NCBI RefSeq assembly: GCF_000001735.4
Contig: NC_003070.9
Span: 1,860,001-1,924,000, forward strand
Source: Arabidopsis thaliana
Taxonomy: Eukaryota; Streptophyta; Magnoliopsida; Brassicales; Brassicaceae
Length of the DNA stretch: 64,000 nt
Direction of reading: 5' to 3'
Program-made: the position numbers and the translations under genes
Notes under the pieces: generated by a model
Told to the model about the DNA's origin: nothing
The model's input: the letters and a program-made list of their open reading frames with translations, nothing else
Databases searched by the model: none
Part shown: positions 34,073 through 46,226 of the stretch, in pieces
Layout of the letters: each line of letters starts with the position of its first letter
Position numbering within the stretch: position 1 is the first letter of the stretch

Positions 34073-34603
34073 CGCCATGAACAGACTTCAGGAGCAGAGA
34101 AGAGAGATTTAAGCTTCTTCTTGCATTGCCTTTTCCTTGTCGACTCTCGCGTTTTCTCTGGCTTATCTTGGTAACACAAAAATGTTGATATTGGGCTTTA
34201 TGGGCTTTGTGAAATTGCCGACAAAACATAAAATAAACCGTGACATTTCAGAAGCGATTGCCCTAACGCAAACCAATAATCTATATTCGGTCTAATCTCG
34301 GTTACAACTCTTCCAAACCGAATTCAGAAATCAATTTCATATTAATATTAACGGTACAGTCTTCCCCGGTTCGGTTTAAAACCATGGGGTGGATTCTCTA
34401 TAGAAATGGTTGTTTATTATAGAGAGGATGAAGCTCATGAAGAACCTTTTCCTCAAGTCAACACTCAACAGCATCCGACGTATTAAGCTTAAGTACCAAC
34501 GGGCCAACATTTGCCACAAACACCTCCAATGACAACTAAATTGGAGTTTATAAGTGAAACATCGACACAGTGAATGAAAATGTGGTACAAGAAAGGTTCT
34601 TCA
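34073..34603. promoter_or_regulatory. RHON1 promoter with paired site II elements
   Basis: TGGGCT at 34192-34197 and 34201-34206 (AGCCCA on the RHON1 strand), about 120-135 bp before the RHON1 ATG. Paired site II motifs are typical of nuclear genes for organelle and housekeeping proteins. The right half carries the 3' UTR of the gene ending at 34604. Confidence 0.5.
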
Positions 34604-36852
34604 TTATGACGCCTTGTGGCCTTTAGCCAATTCATCCACGTCAAGTTCTACCGCCAGGATTGGGGAATCCTCGTCCATGGCAAATTCACTGATAAAAGCA
34701 ACATTTTCCAGGATTTGTTTTTCCTCAGTAATAAAAGAATGACAGAAAGATAAAGCTGATAGGGGACAATAGAAATCTTCTCTTACCTGTTGCTTACTGG
34801 ACCATGATCCACTGCTGTCCTCAGACAATATATAGCTCTTCCCACTATGTCCGCCATTGAAATTGGACCAAATGTTCGACTATCATATGCTTCCTTATTA
34901 ATACATACCAAAGTATACATAGATTTAGTTTCTCTTATGTAAGCGCTACATGGATAAGTAATTATGTAAGGGAGAAAGTAAGTGGTGTACTTTAGATTTC
35001 ATCTCTTGATTCTCAGCAACGACCCAGCACTGATCCTTTTCGAGAACAAAAGGCTCATCTTTCTCATCACTTGATACCATTTCAGATCCCTCTAAAGCTG
35101 CTAGTCTTCTGACTATATACTTATTTGTTTCATTCGGGTCCTTCAAGACAACAGCATCCCCTACGAAAATGTACCTAGATAACAAAGCAAGAAATCCTGA
35201 TGAGCATCACTAATGATATACACACTGAACCTAGAAAAGGCTGCGAGCTAGGGTTTAGACTGATTATTGGATACATTAAAAAGCTGAAACCAAGAATTTA
35301 CATTTTCAATGAGCTCATCGGAGTTAAATATACTTGTCTGTTCCAACCAACTCAATTCTGTCCAATTCATTCTGTCAAAGTAAGAAGACATATACATATA
35401 CACCCACTACACATTTTATCATAAGCAAAACAACAAGCATTGTTATAACTTTTTGCAAACATTTTAATCCTCGATTTCCTCTTTCTCCTACACTACATAC
35501 AAGTTACAACTTCCAAATGCAAGATAAGAAATAAAAAATAATGTAAAAGCCCATGACTTTAGCTAATGGAAATTAAGTACAGCTCCTACACAAGAAAGGA
35601 AACACAAATAATCCAACGTTTATGACTTCAGAAAGATAAACATGATCCCATATCCCCACTAGATAACTAGCATACGGAGCAACATTTCATAGAACACCAA
35701 GTGGTAACTTGTTTATGTAAGTGGAACTAAAAGGACTAACCCTTAATGCCAAGAAACATACCTTGTATCAACAACTGGTAGCTTACGGACAAGTAGCGTG
35801 CTTTCATTTGTTCCCATGGTTGGGGCCATCTCTTTTCCTTTGTCCGAGTGTAAGTAGCTTATTCTTCCATAGAATAGATTCTTCATGACTACACCAAAGA
35901 GTTCCCGGTCACTGAGCTTCTCTCTAGTATGTTTCTGCAAATAGAGTAACTCAAGCATGGTAACTAAAAACAGATTTTACAACGTGTTTAAATTTTTTTT
36001 TTTTTAAAAAAAAGACAGATTCTACATGACAGTTTTAAACAACTAAGTGAGCTGAAAAAAATGGATTCAGAAAGAAAAAAAAAAGTATCTGCAGCAGAAG
36101 AAACAACAAGGACCAGAACAATCATGACGGCTTTTTTTGAGTCATTGGATTTAATCAGATCATCTGAAAGAAAGATCTTGAGATCATAGTCGCTTTTTTT
36201 GAGTCATTAGATTTAATCAGATCATCTGAAAGAAAGATCTTGAGATCATAGTCACAAGTGAAACTAATATGATAGAAGTACTATCACAAATTCAATAGCA
36301 ATGATTTGACCGTATAACTTGTTTTAAAATAAATTCAAGAATCACAAGCTATTGAAGATCATGTCAACCAAACTACTGATCCCTTAGCATAAAGTTTGTT
36401 CCTTTTTCTTGTTTTTAATTTCAAAGTATGCCCTTTTATTATAAGTGGTACTTACAATCATTCCCTAACTAAAAGCATAAAGATTTAGTTTATCCAAATG
36501 CATAGCTCGAAAGAAGCAAATTTTCTTGATAAATGGCGTTTTATGGAGGCAATTTTCTAAAGCTACGTATTCAAGCAAAATCATAATTGGATGAGGGGAA
36601 CATATCAGAAACCCTAGCCAATTTAACCATTCCTAAAGCCAATTTCATAAATTACAAAGAGAGAAATCAGAAAGTTAAATTTCCATACAACCAGATAAGC
36701 AAAAGGTAAGGAACTGAAAGCTTAACACAAGCTGTGCGTCACAGAGTGAAAGAGAGAGAGAGAGAGAGCATTATAAGAACCTTAAGGCTGAGAGTGAGAG
36801 AGTACTCGAGCTTGTGAGCCATGTATCGGACATAATTCGTGATGGAAGCCAT
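34604..36852 (-). CDS. signal peptidase I / IMP-like protein lacking catalytic residues
   Basis: Five coding exons: 36852-36781 (frame open up to 36963), 35934-35762, 35174-34991, 34893-34787, 34688-34604. From the Met at 36852 (MASITNYVRYMAHKLEYSL) the product is 206 aa; from 36963 it would be 243 aa. 206 is the length I recall for At1g06200. S26-type landmarks are present: a box B-like KGKEMAPTMG, a box D-like YIVRRLAALEG and a box E-like AYDSRTFGPISMADIVGR. At the usual catalytic Ser (SMxPT) there is Glu (EMAPT), and at the usual Lys (KRVxxLEGD) there is Arg. A pseudo-peptidase is therefore likely. A chromosome 2 paralogue (At2g31140) exists. Intron 1 is 846 bp and contains a recent 62-bp duplication. 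Confidence 0.82.
36130..36253. repeat. 62-bp tandem duplication inside intron 1
   Basis: Copies 36130-36191 and 36192-36253 both start GCTTTTTTTGAGTCATT and end GATCTTGAGATCATAGTC. They differ at one base (G or A after CATT), so the duplication is recent. Confidence 0.95.
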
Positions 36853-36963
36853 CGTTGAATGCTTGCGACTTTTAATCGGAAGGGACCTCTTCGCCGCGTC
36901 TGTTATCTCAGCCTCGTCGCCGCCGTTGTCGAACTGGTGGTCTTTTATGGGTTCGTCGGTCAT

Positions 36964-37566
36964 AAAAATCTCGTGATTTCCAAAATTGCCAAAAATAGTT
37001 CATATCTTTAGGAAATATTCAAATTAGCCTCAAAACTATTCTTTAGTTTTATAATTTTGTCCTATATTAAACAAAATTATCACTTTAACCCCCACCAGGA
37101 AGCTTCTGACCAAACTTTCGAGTTAGGCTTTGTCAACATGGCACGTGTTCAACAGTCCTTCTCTTTTTTTTAACTCTCTTAACATTTCCTTCCGACAGAT
37201 TTGCTTGCAGATTGAAGCTAAAATAATCAAAGACAAATACCAAACACAACAACAAATTTTCCAGACGATTTGAATTTGATCATCTCTAATAAACTTCGTC
37301 GCAGGTTTGTTCGCTCCTCTCTTCTTTTTCTAGTGTACTCAAGGATCAGCACATTTGAATTTATAGATCCAATTTATTGTAATTGTTTTCTTCCCTGATC
37401 TCTATTCGTTTAGATTTTGGTTGATTGATCTCGATTCGGAGTTTACGGTTGTACTGTTTAGTATTATATAGAACGATGGTGACTCGAAACTGATTCGGAA
37501 ATCAAATTAGGGTTTTTTTAGGGCTTCGTTAAATTAAGCAAAGTCTGGGAAAATTGTGCAGAGAAT
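36964..37566. other. divergent promoters and 5' leaders
   Basis: Lies between the S26-like gene (-) and TOL2 (+). A TOL2 leader intron is possible, since several GT and AG sites lie between 37310 and 37560. No gene seen. Confidence 0.4.
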
Positions 37567-38986
37567 ATGGACAAATTGAAGATAGCAGAATGGGGAGAGA
37601 AGCTGAAGACTGGTGGAGCTCAGATGAGCAGAATGGTGAGTGAGAAAGTGAAAGATATGCTTCAAGCTCCAACCTTGGAATCCAAAATGGTGGATGAAGC
37701 TACTTTAGAGACTTTAGAGGAGCCTAATTGGGGAATGAACATGAGGATTTGTGCTCAGATTAACAACGATGAGTTTAACGGCACTGAGATTGTTAGAGCT
37801 ATCAAGAGGAAGATCTCAGGTAAGAGCCCTGTGAGCCAAAGGCTGAGCCTTGAGCTTTTAGAGGCTTGTGCTATGAATTGCGAGAAGGTTTTCTCTGAAG
37901 TTGCTTCTGAGAAAGTTCTTGATGAGATGGTTTGGTTAATCAAGAACGGAGAAGCTGATTCCGAGAACAGAAAGCGAGCTTTTCAGCTTATTAGAGCTTG
38001 GGGACAATCCCAAGATCTTACTTATCTTCCTGTTTTCCACCAGACTTATATGGTAAATCTCTCTGAATCTTATTTGCTTATTATGCAAAGATGGAATTGT
38101 TCATATGCCTATAATCTCCGGCTTGTCTTTTGTTTCATAGAGCTTGGAAGGCGAAAATGGATTACACGCTCGAGGTGAAGAGAATTCAATGCCGGGACAA
38201 AGTTCTCTGGAGTCTCTTATGCAACGGCCTGTTCCAGTGCCTCCACCTGGTAGCTATCCGGTTCCTAATCAAGAACAGGCTCTTGGGGACGATGATGGTC
38301 TTGACTATAACTTTGGGAACTTATCGATAAAGGATAAGAAAGAACAGATTGAGATTACACGGAACAGCCTCGAATTGCTCTCTAGCATGTTGAATACTGA
38401 AGGAAAGCCAAATCACACAGAGGTAGTTGCTACGTTGTCTGCTCATCTAACTTTTGTCATTTTCCTTAACAAATGTCTATGGAATATGGATTGAGTTATG
38501 AGTATCTCCTGGTTTACATTATTGTTTCCTTGGATATATGTGCTTAAAGTGAAATTGACAGGACAGTGATAAGTAATAGGTTTATATATATTATGGTTAC
38601 AGGACGATCTAACGGTTAGCCTGATGGAGAAATGCAAGCAATCGCAGCCATTGATTCAAATGATCATAGAGAGTACAACAGACGACGAGGGAGTCCTGTT
38701 CGAGGCTCTGCATCTGAATGATGAGCTCCAACAAGTTTTATCTAGTTACAAGAAGCCTGATGAAACCGAAAAGAAAGCCTCCATTGTGGAACAAGAATCA
38801 TCAGGAAGCAAAGATACTGGTCCGAAACCAACAGAACAAGAAGAACAAGAGCCTGTAAAGAAAACGGGTGCTGATGATGACAAAAAACATTCAGAAGCAT
38901 CAGGATCCTCCAACAAAACCGTCAAAGAAGAGAAGCAGGCCGTGAAAATAGAACTGGGGCTTTCGAGTGATGAAGATGAAAAATAA
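37567..38986 (+). CDS. TOL2: TOM1-like ubiquitin-binding protein (VHS and GAT domains)
   Basis: Three exons: 37567-38052, 38141-38422, 38603-38986; 383 aa. The VHS domain covers about residues 40-160 (APTLESKMVDEATLETLEEP, RAIKRKISGKSPVSQRLSLE, LLEACAMNCEKVFSEVASEK). The GAT domain covers about 210-300 (KEQIEITRNSLELLSSMLNT and the LTVSLMEKCKQSQPLIQMII to ELQQVLSSYKK helices). The C-terminal tail is acidic and Lys-rich with no long Pro/Gln region, as in the short TOLs. TOL proteins act as ESCRT-0 substitutes that collect ubiquitinated plasma-membrane cargo such as PIN2 for vacuolar sorting. It matches At1g06210. Confidence 0.9.
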
Positions 38987-40523
38987 GCAGTCTGTGTTTG
39001 TTGTCTTCTTCCGACATGGATATCAGAATGTTGCGAAGAGTTGTTCTTGATGGTTTACTTTTAAATTATAACAATGTACTTCCATTATAAGTGTGGAACC
39101 TTTTTAGCTTCGTTTCTCACTTTCTGTTTTAAAGTGGTTTCTTAGACATTGTTAAACCGTAGGTGAATCTTCACCCGAAACATTTATACGAGGTGTTTTG
39201 GTTTGCACTTAGCCTATTGCTTATGTGTTGAGAGGTGAGTATCTACATCTCCTCTGGATTATATAAATGGCTTGATAAAATTCACCTCACTCTCCGATAA
39301 ACTCGCTCGAAATGATAAAACGAAGTCTAACCTTTAATGTGTTTAATGTGTTTAGTCTTCTCAAGTCAAATAATAATCGGAGTCTTGGTCTCTTGGACGA
39401 TGCTACACAGGGATATTTCAAAAGTTTACCCTTATCACCAACTAGAGAACCCAAATTAGGTCTTGTACCGATTGTAGAGTATATGTCTATACGATACTTC
39501 TCACTGTCTCTTGGACGATGCTTCACAGTGATATTCCAAAAGTTTACCCCTGTCACCAACAAAGCCAAATAAGGGCTTGTACCGATTGAAGAGTATATGA
39601 TACTTCCCACTACACTTGAGTAAAGAACTGTCTTCATGTAATCATTATAACCATCTTGTTATGCTTACTATCTTCTTCAAATCGCAGCTTTCAATCTAAA
39701 ATGAACTCCTAAGTGACATACGACTAATTTTGCTTCATCCATCGCAAAACGCAAACATCTTTTAAAACTTTTACTGAATTTTTTCTGCAGTAAACATAGT
39801 GAACCCGGTTTACGTTCTGGTTTAGACGTTTCAATTTTTTCTAAATTGGGCCGATTGACATATAATTGGACCCGACCCATCAACATATCCCACATCGTTA
39901 CAAATAGATTTCAATTACTATAATTTAATCAATATATACCGACTAAAACTCTCTGTCCGACGTAGAGTCTTCCAATCAAAACCTAAATCTAAATTTTTCA
40001 TTCCCTTGTTCCGGCGATAACAGTCTCAGTGGCGACAAACCCTATTGCCGAGCCAACTCGCATTTTCCTCTAGCTATCGCAACGCCTCTCGCTCTCTCTC
40101 CCCACCGGTTCGTCTTCTCACTCCTTAACTTTGTTCAGCTTGTTGATTCTACCCTAGGTTATTGCTCTACTCCAACGCTTCTGCTCGACTCTCGCCTTGT
40201 TGTTTTTCTTTAGTCCAACTTAGCATAAGCTTCTGCTCGATTCTCTCCTAGGGTTTTGCTCTAGTCTAATTACCTTAAGTTTCTGGTTGATTCTAGCTTT
40301 TTCATGGTGTTCTCTTGGACTTGGTGTTGAGCATTAGAGGAGATTACTCGCCAATGGGTTAAATAAAATATGTTGCAGAATTGCTATAGTAAATAACCCA
40401 GATAGATCTATCAAAAGCTTGATTTTGTGGTAATGCACTCATTTGACTTTTTTGCCGTTATTGTTTATCTGCTACAAAATCCTGATTGCTCATGGGATTC
40501 TTTTTTGACAGGTTTACATAAAG
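38987..40523 (+). other. TOL2 3' region, tandem duplication, CLO promoter and 5' UTR intron
   Basis: No coding gene. The CLO leader starts near 39960; a leader intron probably runs from the donor near 40108 (CCG|gttcgt) to the acceptor at 40510-40511 (gacag), just before the ATG at 40524. The 39391-39611 duplication is listed separately. Confidence 0.5.
39391..39611. repeat. ~115-bp tandem duplication
   Basis: Copy 1 is 39391-39508 and copy 2 39509-39611. Shared blocks are TCTTGGACGATGCT, CACAG.GATATT, CAAAAGTTTACCC, TCACCAAC, GTACCGATTG and AGAGTATATG. The copies differ by small indels and about a tenth of positions. No ORF significance. Confidence 0.85.
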
Positions 40524-43500
40524 ATGGAAAGTAGCTTGTATGATGAGTTTGGTAACTATGTTGGACCTGAGATTGAGTCTGACAGAGATAGTGATGATGA
40601 AGTAGAAGATGAAGATCTCCAAGATAAGCATCTTGAAGAAAATGGTTCCGATGGCGAACAAGGGCCTGGGGGTTCTAATGGCTGGATTACCACTATCAAT
40701 GATGTTGAGATGGAGAACCAAATTGTTCTTCCTGAGGATAAGAAGTACTACCCTACTGCTGAGGAGGTTTATGGTGAGGATGTTGAGACCTTGGTTATGG
40801 ATGAAGATGAGCAGCCTCTTGAGCAACCCATTATCAAACCTGTTAGAGATATTAGATTTGAGGTGGGGGTCAAAGATCAAGCAACGTATGTGTCAACACA
40901 GTTTCTTATCGGCCTCATGTCTAATCCTGCGCTTGTGAGGAATGTTGCTCTTGTGGGGCATCTACAGCACGGCAAAACTGTCTTCATGGATATGTTGGTA
41001 GAGCAGACGCATCATATGTCTACTTTTAATGCTAAAAACGAGAAGCATATGAAATATACAGACACACGAGTCGATGAGCAGGAGAGAAATATATCAATCA
41101 AGGCGGTTCCAATGTCTCTTGTCCTTGAGGACAGTAGATCCAAATCATACCTGTGCAATATCATGGATACCCCTGGACATGTCAATTTCTCTGACGAAAT
41201 GACTGCTTCTTTAAGACTTGCTGATGGTGCTGTTCTGATTGTTGATGCTGCTGAAGGAGTGATGGTAAGTCTTTACTCTCTCTTTTTTGGTCTGTATTTT
41301 TAATTTTTTGAAGTATACTATTTGTACTGACGCTAATAATCTTTTTTCAGGTTAACACAGAGAGAGCTATACGGCATGCAATCCAGGACCATCTCCCTAT
41401 TGTAGTTGTTATCAATAAGGTACTTCATGCTTCAACGTGTAACTTAAGAGATACTGTGTGAAATTTTATATTTCCATACATTTGCTTGACCTTTGCTTTT
41501 TGTCAATTTTTTTCCCCCAACAGGTTGACAGGCTCATAACTGAGCTCAAACTACCTCCAAGGGATGCTTACTACAAGCTGAGGCATACAATTGAAGTCAT
41601 TAATAACCACATATCTGCTGCTTCAACAACTGCTGGAGACTTACCTCTTATAGACCCTGCAGCTGGAAATGTATGTTTTGCCAGTGGTACAGCCGGATGG
41701 TCCTTCACATTACAATCTTTTGCTAAAATGTATGCCAAGCTTCATGGTGTGGCCATGGACGTGGATAAGTTTGCATCTCGACTTTGGGGAGATGTATATT
41801 ATCACTCTGATACTAGGGTATTCAAGAGAAGTCCTCCAGTAGGTGGTGGAGAAAGAGCATTTGTTCAGTTTATTCTGGAGCCCCTATACAAGATATACAG
41901 CCAAGTGATAGGTGAACATAAGAAGAGTGTAGAGACCACCCTTGCAGAATTAGGAGTGACTCTGAGTAATAGTGCATATAAGCTGAACGTCAGACCTCTA
42001 CTTAGGTTAGCCTGTAGTTCAGTGTTTGGTTCGGCATCAGGGTTCACTGATATGTTGGTAAAGCACATTCCTTCACCCAGAGAGGCTGCAGCTAGGAAGG
42101 TCGACCATTCATATACCGGAACCAAAGATTCCCCCATTTATGAATCAATGGTAGAATGTGATCCATCTGGACCTCTCATGGTTAATGTGACAAAGTTGTA
42201 CCCCAAATCAGATACTAGTGTTTTTGATGTGTTTGGAAGAGTTTATAGTGGTAGGCTTCAAACAGGGCAAAGCGTACGTGTACTAGGAGAAGGGTATTCA
42301 CCTGAGGATGAGGAGGACATGACTATAAAAGAAGTGACGAAGCTATGGATATATCAAGCTAGGTATAGAATACCAGTAAGCAGTGCCCCTCCCGGTTCCT
42401 GGGTTTTAATTGAAGGTGTCGATGCATCCATCATGAAAACTGCGACTCTGTGTAATGCAAGCTATGATGAAGATGTCTACATATTCCGGGCTCTCCAATT
42501 TAATACCCTCCCAGTAGTCAAGACTGCAACTGAGCCTTTGAATCCTAGTGAGCTGCCTAAAATGGTGGAAGGGCTTAGGAAAATTAGCAAAAGCTATCCC
42601 CTTGCGATTACCAAAGTTGAGGAGTCTGGGGAACATACTATTCTAGGCACAGGTGAGTTGTACTTGGATTCAATCATGAAGGACCTCAGGGAGCTCTATT
42701 CAGAGGTCGAAGTAAAGGTATCTAATTGTATCTCTAATTTGGCTCTATGACTGTGATTCCGGTGTGCAAGCAAATTGCTGATTTGGCTGTTTGATAGCTA
42801 AGATCCTTTTGCTTTCTTAAATTTGTAGGTTGCAGATCCGGTGGTCTCCTTCTGTGAGACAGTGGTTGAATCTTCGTCGATGAAGTGTTTTGCTGAGACA
42901 CCAAACAAAAAGAACAAAATAACTATGGTAAGAGATCTTCTTTTTCCACTATTATCTCTTATATATTAGACTGCGATGTTTGGTATGGTGCTCAAGCACA
43001 ATTACTTTGTGAAAAATCTGATATCTGTTTCATGCTAAAGATTGCAGAGCCATTGGATAGAGGACTTGCAGAGGACATTGAGAATGGCGTTGTAAGCATT
43101 GACTGGAACAGAAAACAACTTGGTGACTTCTTCAGGACGAAATATGACTGGGATTTACTTGCTGCACGTTCCATCTGGGCTTTTGGCCCTGACAAACAGG
43201 TGAAATGCTTGTATTCTTAAAACACTGCAATCTGGGGTTTACTTTATCTTTATTGTTATGGTTGGTTTATGTCTGTTTTGACAATTTCATTGATTGTTGA
43301 TTTTCGACTGATCAGGGGCCAAACATATTATTGGATGACACCCTTCCAACTGAGGTGGACAGGAACTTGATGATGGCAGTGAAAGACTCCATTGTTCAAG
43401 GGTAATCATCTTTCTTCTGTTACACTTTTCTTTTACTCGATTTTGTTGGCTTTAGCTAAGTGGCTTCGTTTTATTCCTCTTGCAGGTTCCAGTGGGGTGC

Positions 43501-44583
43501 TCGTGAAGGTCCCCTCTGTGATGAGCCCATCAGAAATGTAAAGTTCAAGATTGTTGATGCACGGATAGCACCAGAGCCATTGCATAGAGGATCTGGTCAG
43601 ATGATTCCAACAGCAAGACGTGTTGCATATTCAGCTTTTCTAATGGCAACTCCAAGGCTAATGGAACCTGTCTACTATGTGGAGGTACATAATCCCTTTC
43701 CATTTTTGCTCGTCACATTTTTTCTCTTAAAATGATAACTAAGAGTTATGGTTTTGTCGCAGATACAAACACCAATCGACTGTGTAACTGCAATCTACAC
43801 AGTTTTGTCACGTAGACGTGGGCATGTCACATCTGATGTTCCTCAACCCGGTACTCCAGCTTATATCGTGAAGGTTAGTTTTGTTTGTGTCTTTTCTCCT
43901 TACTTTGTTCCTGTTATTTGACTAAGTGATGATTCATTGAGTATATTCTTTGGTGTTGATGCAGGCCTTTCTGCCTGTGATAGAGTCCTTTGGGTTTGAG
44001 ACAGATCTGAGGTACCACACTCAGGGACAAGCCTTTTGCCTATCTGTGTTTGATCACTGGGCCATTGTGCCAGGAGACCCTCTAGACAAAGCCATCCAGT
44101 TGCGCCCACTTGAGCCCGCTCCTATTCAGCATCTAGCTCGGGAATTCATGGTCAAGACCCGCCGTAGAAAGGTATTATGATTTCCTTTGTTTCAATGCAC
44201 ATCCCAAAACTTAGTGGGTTTCATGCGGTTAAAGATACGAATGAAACCATAAACTGATTTGTTACTCTAGTGTTTGGTTAAATGACCCCAGTAAACCCTC
44301 ACAAACCAAAGGATCCCCGAAACTACTGTTTACAAACCCGGCCCTTGCTAATTACTCTTTAACCAAGTAACACCAGCTATAATTTGCTGGATACATCCTA
44401 GGCTAGTTATATTGTATGACTCGTTGGGTGTTTGGATCATCAGTTTCAGACTCTCACGATATGTATAATTTGTTGGTTATGCAGGGAATGAGCGAAGACG
44501 TCAGCGGAAATAAATTCTTTGATGAAGCGATGATGGTAGAGCTTGCCCAGCAAACAGGCGATCTCCATCTGCAGATGATTTGA
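40524..44583 (+). CDS. CLO: U5 snRNP EF-2-like GTPase (Snu114 orthologue)
   Basis: Ten coding exons: 40524-41264, 41351-41419, 41524-42717, 42829-42927, 43041-43199, 43316-43401, 43486-43684, 43763-43873, 43965-44171, 44485-44583; 987 aa. The acidic N-terminal extension is typical of Snu114. The GTPase has G1 GHLQHGKT, G3 DTPGH and G4 NKVD, followed by EF-2 domains II-V including the [16 protein letters not shown] region. G1 reads GHLQHGKT where EF-2 has AHVDHGKS. Function by family: GTP-driven control of spliceosome activation and disassembly with Brr2 and Prp8. In Arabidopsis this gene (CLOTHO/GFA1/MEE5, At1g06220) is required for female gametophyte and embryo development. A 5' UTR intron is likely. 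Confidence 0.96.
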
Positions 44584-45974
44584 TGATCTCTGCACTTTTT
44601 TCATATAAATCGTGATTCAGGACTAGTAGTAGTATCTTCTCTTCTCTATATATGTGAAAGGAGAACAAGAAAATGTGGATCAGTTTTGTAATTGATGTGT
44701 CAAATTTACGTTGTAAGTTGAGAGATTTTAATGAACTCAACAGTCCACATGGTCACACTCACACATGACTCGCAAATAGTTGACAGGAAATGTTCACAAA
44801 TTTTTGTAAAATTGTAAACTACTATTGGATTATGGGAAACTGAACTAGGTTATGACACTATCATTTATAAGATGATCTCATAGTTTGTTGTCTATATGAT
44901 TAGTAATTATACATATGATACAGAGAACGTACGATCCAGATCCTATTTCCGCAAAGAGTTTTCTGCATAACTAAGATTTGATTCTTCAAAAATGCTAAAT
45001 TTAAAGATAAACCAGGTCAATGGCACAAACCTATCTAGATATAAGTAAGTTTTTCTTCATAATTTAATTTAGTGCACACAGACGACTTATTTTACTCCAA
45101 TGAAAATCGGTTAATTCGTCAAACGTCACTACTTGTCTCAAAGATTTGTTGTGCTTTACTATTTTCGTCTATTTCATGCTTCCATAATCAGCTTTTTACG
45201 TTGACGTGCTCTTTACAAATCGAAGTGGACGTGGCGGCAACCACTTATACTTATTATACATAGAATAAAGCTACAAAATATATAGTTAAGGCCCTGGTGG
45301 ATTAATATATACATCGTTTAAGGTTTTAGATTGGTCTCCTCCACCTTATTTTATGTGCATTGCCAACTCTGAAAACGTCATGCCTTATCTTCATTGGTTA
45401 TATCCATTTGGCTCCATCAACCAAACGACGATAATGATTTTCCACATATCCTATATACATTTGGGTTCGGTAGAATTACTACAATACTCAAATTGCTTTT
45501 AATTTATGTTTTAGTTTATGGAATATGAATTGTGAGTTTTTTAAAAAATAATCTCCCAATTAAATATTATTAGCTTTTAAGTTTCTATTTCAAGTGAAAT
45601 CAGTTAGCTATGCATGTCATTCAATATAGACATAATTTTGTTTTCTTCCATTCGTTTTACAATTTTTAACTAACAGAAATTATACATTACGTCACTTACT
45701 ACGTTCCCACTAAAAATAGAGGCAAATGCAATCAAGTGATGACGACCTTTCAAAAATAAATATTAAGAGATATATAAGAAGGGACTAGCTAGGTAGATAT
45801 GACTAGATTCCAACTTAATTAACGTATTTAATTTCTGCATAGATGGACGTTAATTAGGACTTTAGCTTCTCTATAAATACCGTAGCTATTGAGCTTATAT
45901 ATGGAGATCACCCCCTTAAAATCTTCAAAGACTATATATCTCACCTTTAAGAACTAAGAGGAAGTTACATATAT
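44584..45974. other. CLO 3' UTR and CLE3 promoter
   Basis: No gene seen. A TATA element (TATAAAT, 45872-45878) lies 97 bp before the CLE3 ATG. The intervening sequence is AT-rich. Confidence 0.5.
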
Positions 45975-46226
45975 ATGGCAAGTCTCAAGTTATGGGTTTG
46001 TTTGGTCCTGCTTCTAGTACTCGAATTGACATCGGTGCACGAATGTCGACCATTGGTTGCCGAAGAGAGATTTTCTGGTTCAAGTCGTTTGAAAAAGATA
46101 AGACGTGAACTTTTTGAGAGGTTAAAAGAGATGAAGGGGAGATCAGAAGGCGAAGAGACGATCCTTGGAAATACTCTTGACTCAAAGCGGCTTAGTCCCG
46201 GTGGTCCTGACCCGAGGCATCACTGA
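45975..46226 (+). CDS. CLE3: CLE-family peptide precursor (83 aa)
   Basis: Intronless. Residues 1-24 are a signal peptide (MASLKLWVCLVLLLVLELTS, cleavage near HEC). A charged variable region follows (RLKKIRRELFERLKEMKGRS), and the final 12 residues are the CLE motif RLSPGGPDPRHH with no residue after it. The motif and neighbourhood match CLE3 (At1g06225); CLE4 has the same dodecapeptide, so the peptide alone would not separate them. CLE1-4 and CLE7 are root peptides induced by low nitrogen that restrain lateral root growth through CLV1. Processing should leave a hydroxyprolinated, possibly arabinosylated 12-mer. Confidence 0.95.
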   Translation: MASLKLWVCLVLLLVLELTSVHECRPLVAEERFSGSSRLKKIRRELFERLKEMKGRSEGEETILGNTLDSKRLSPGGPDPRHH

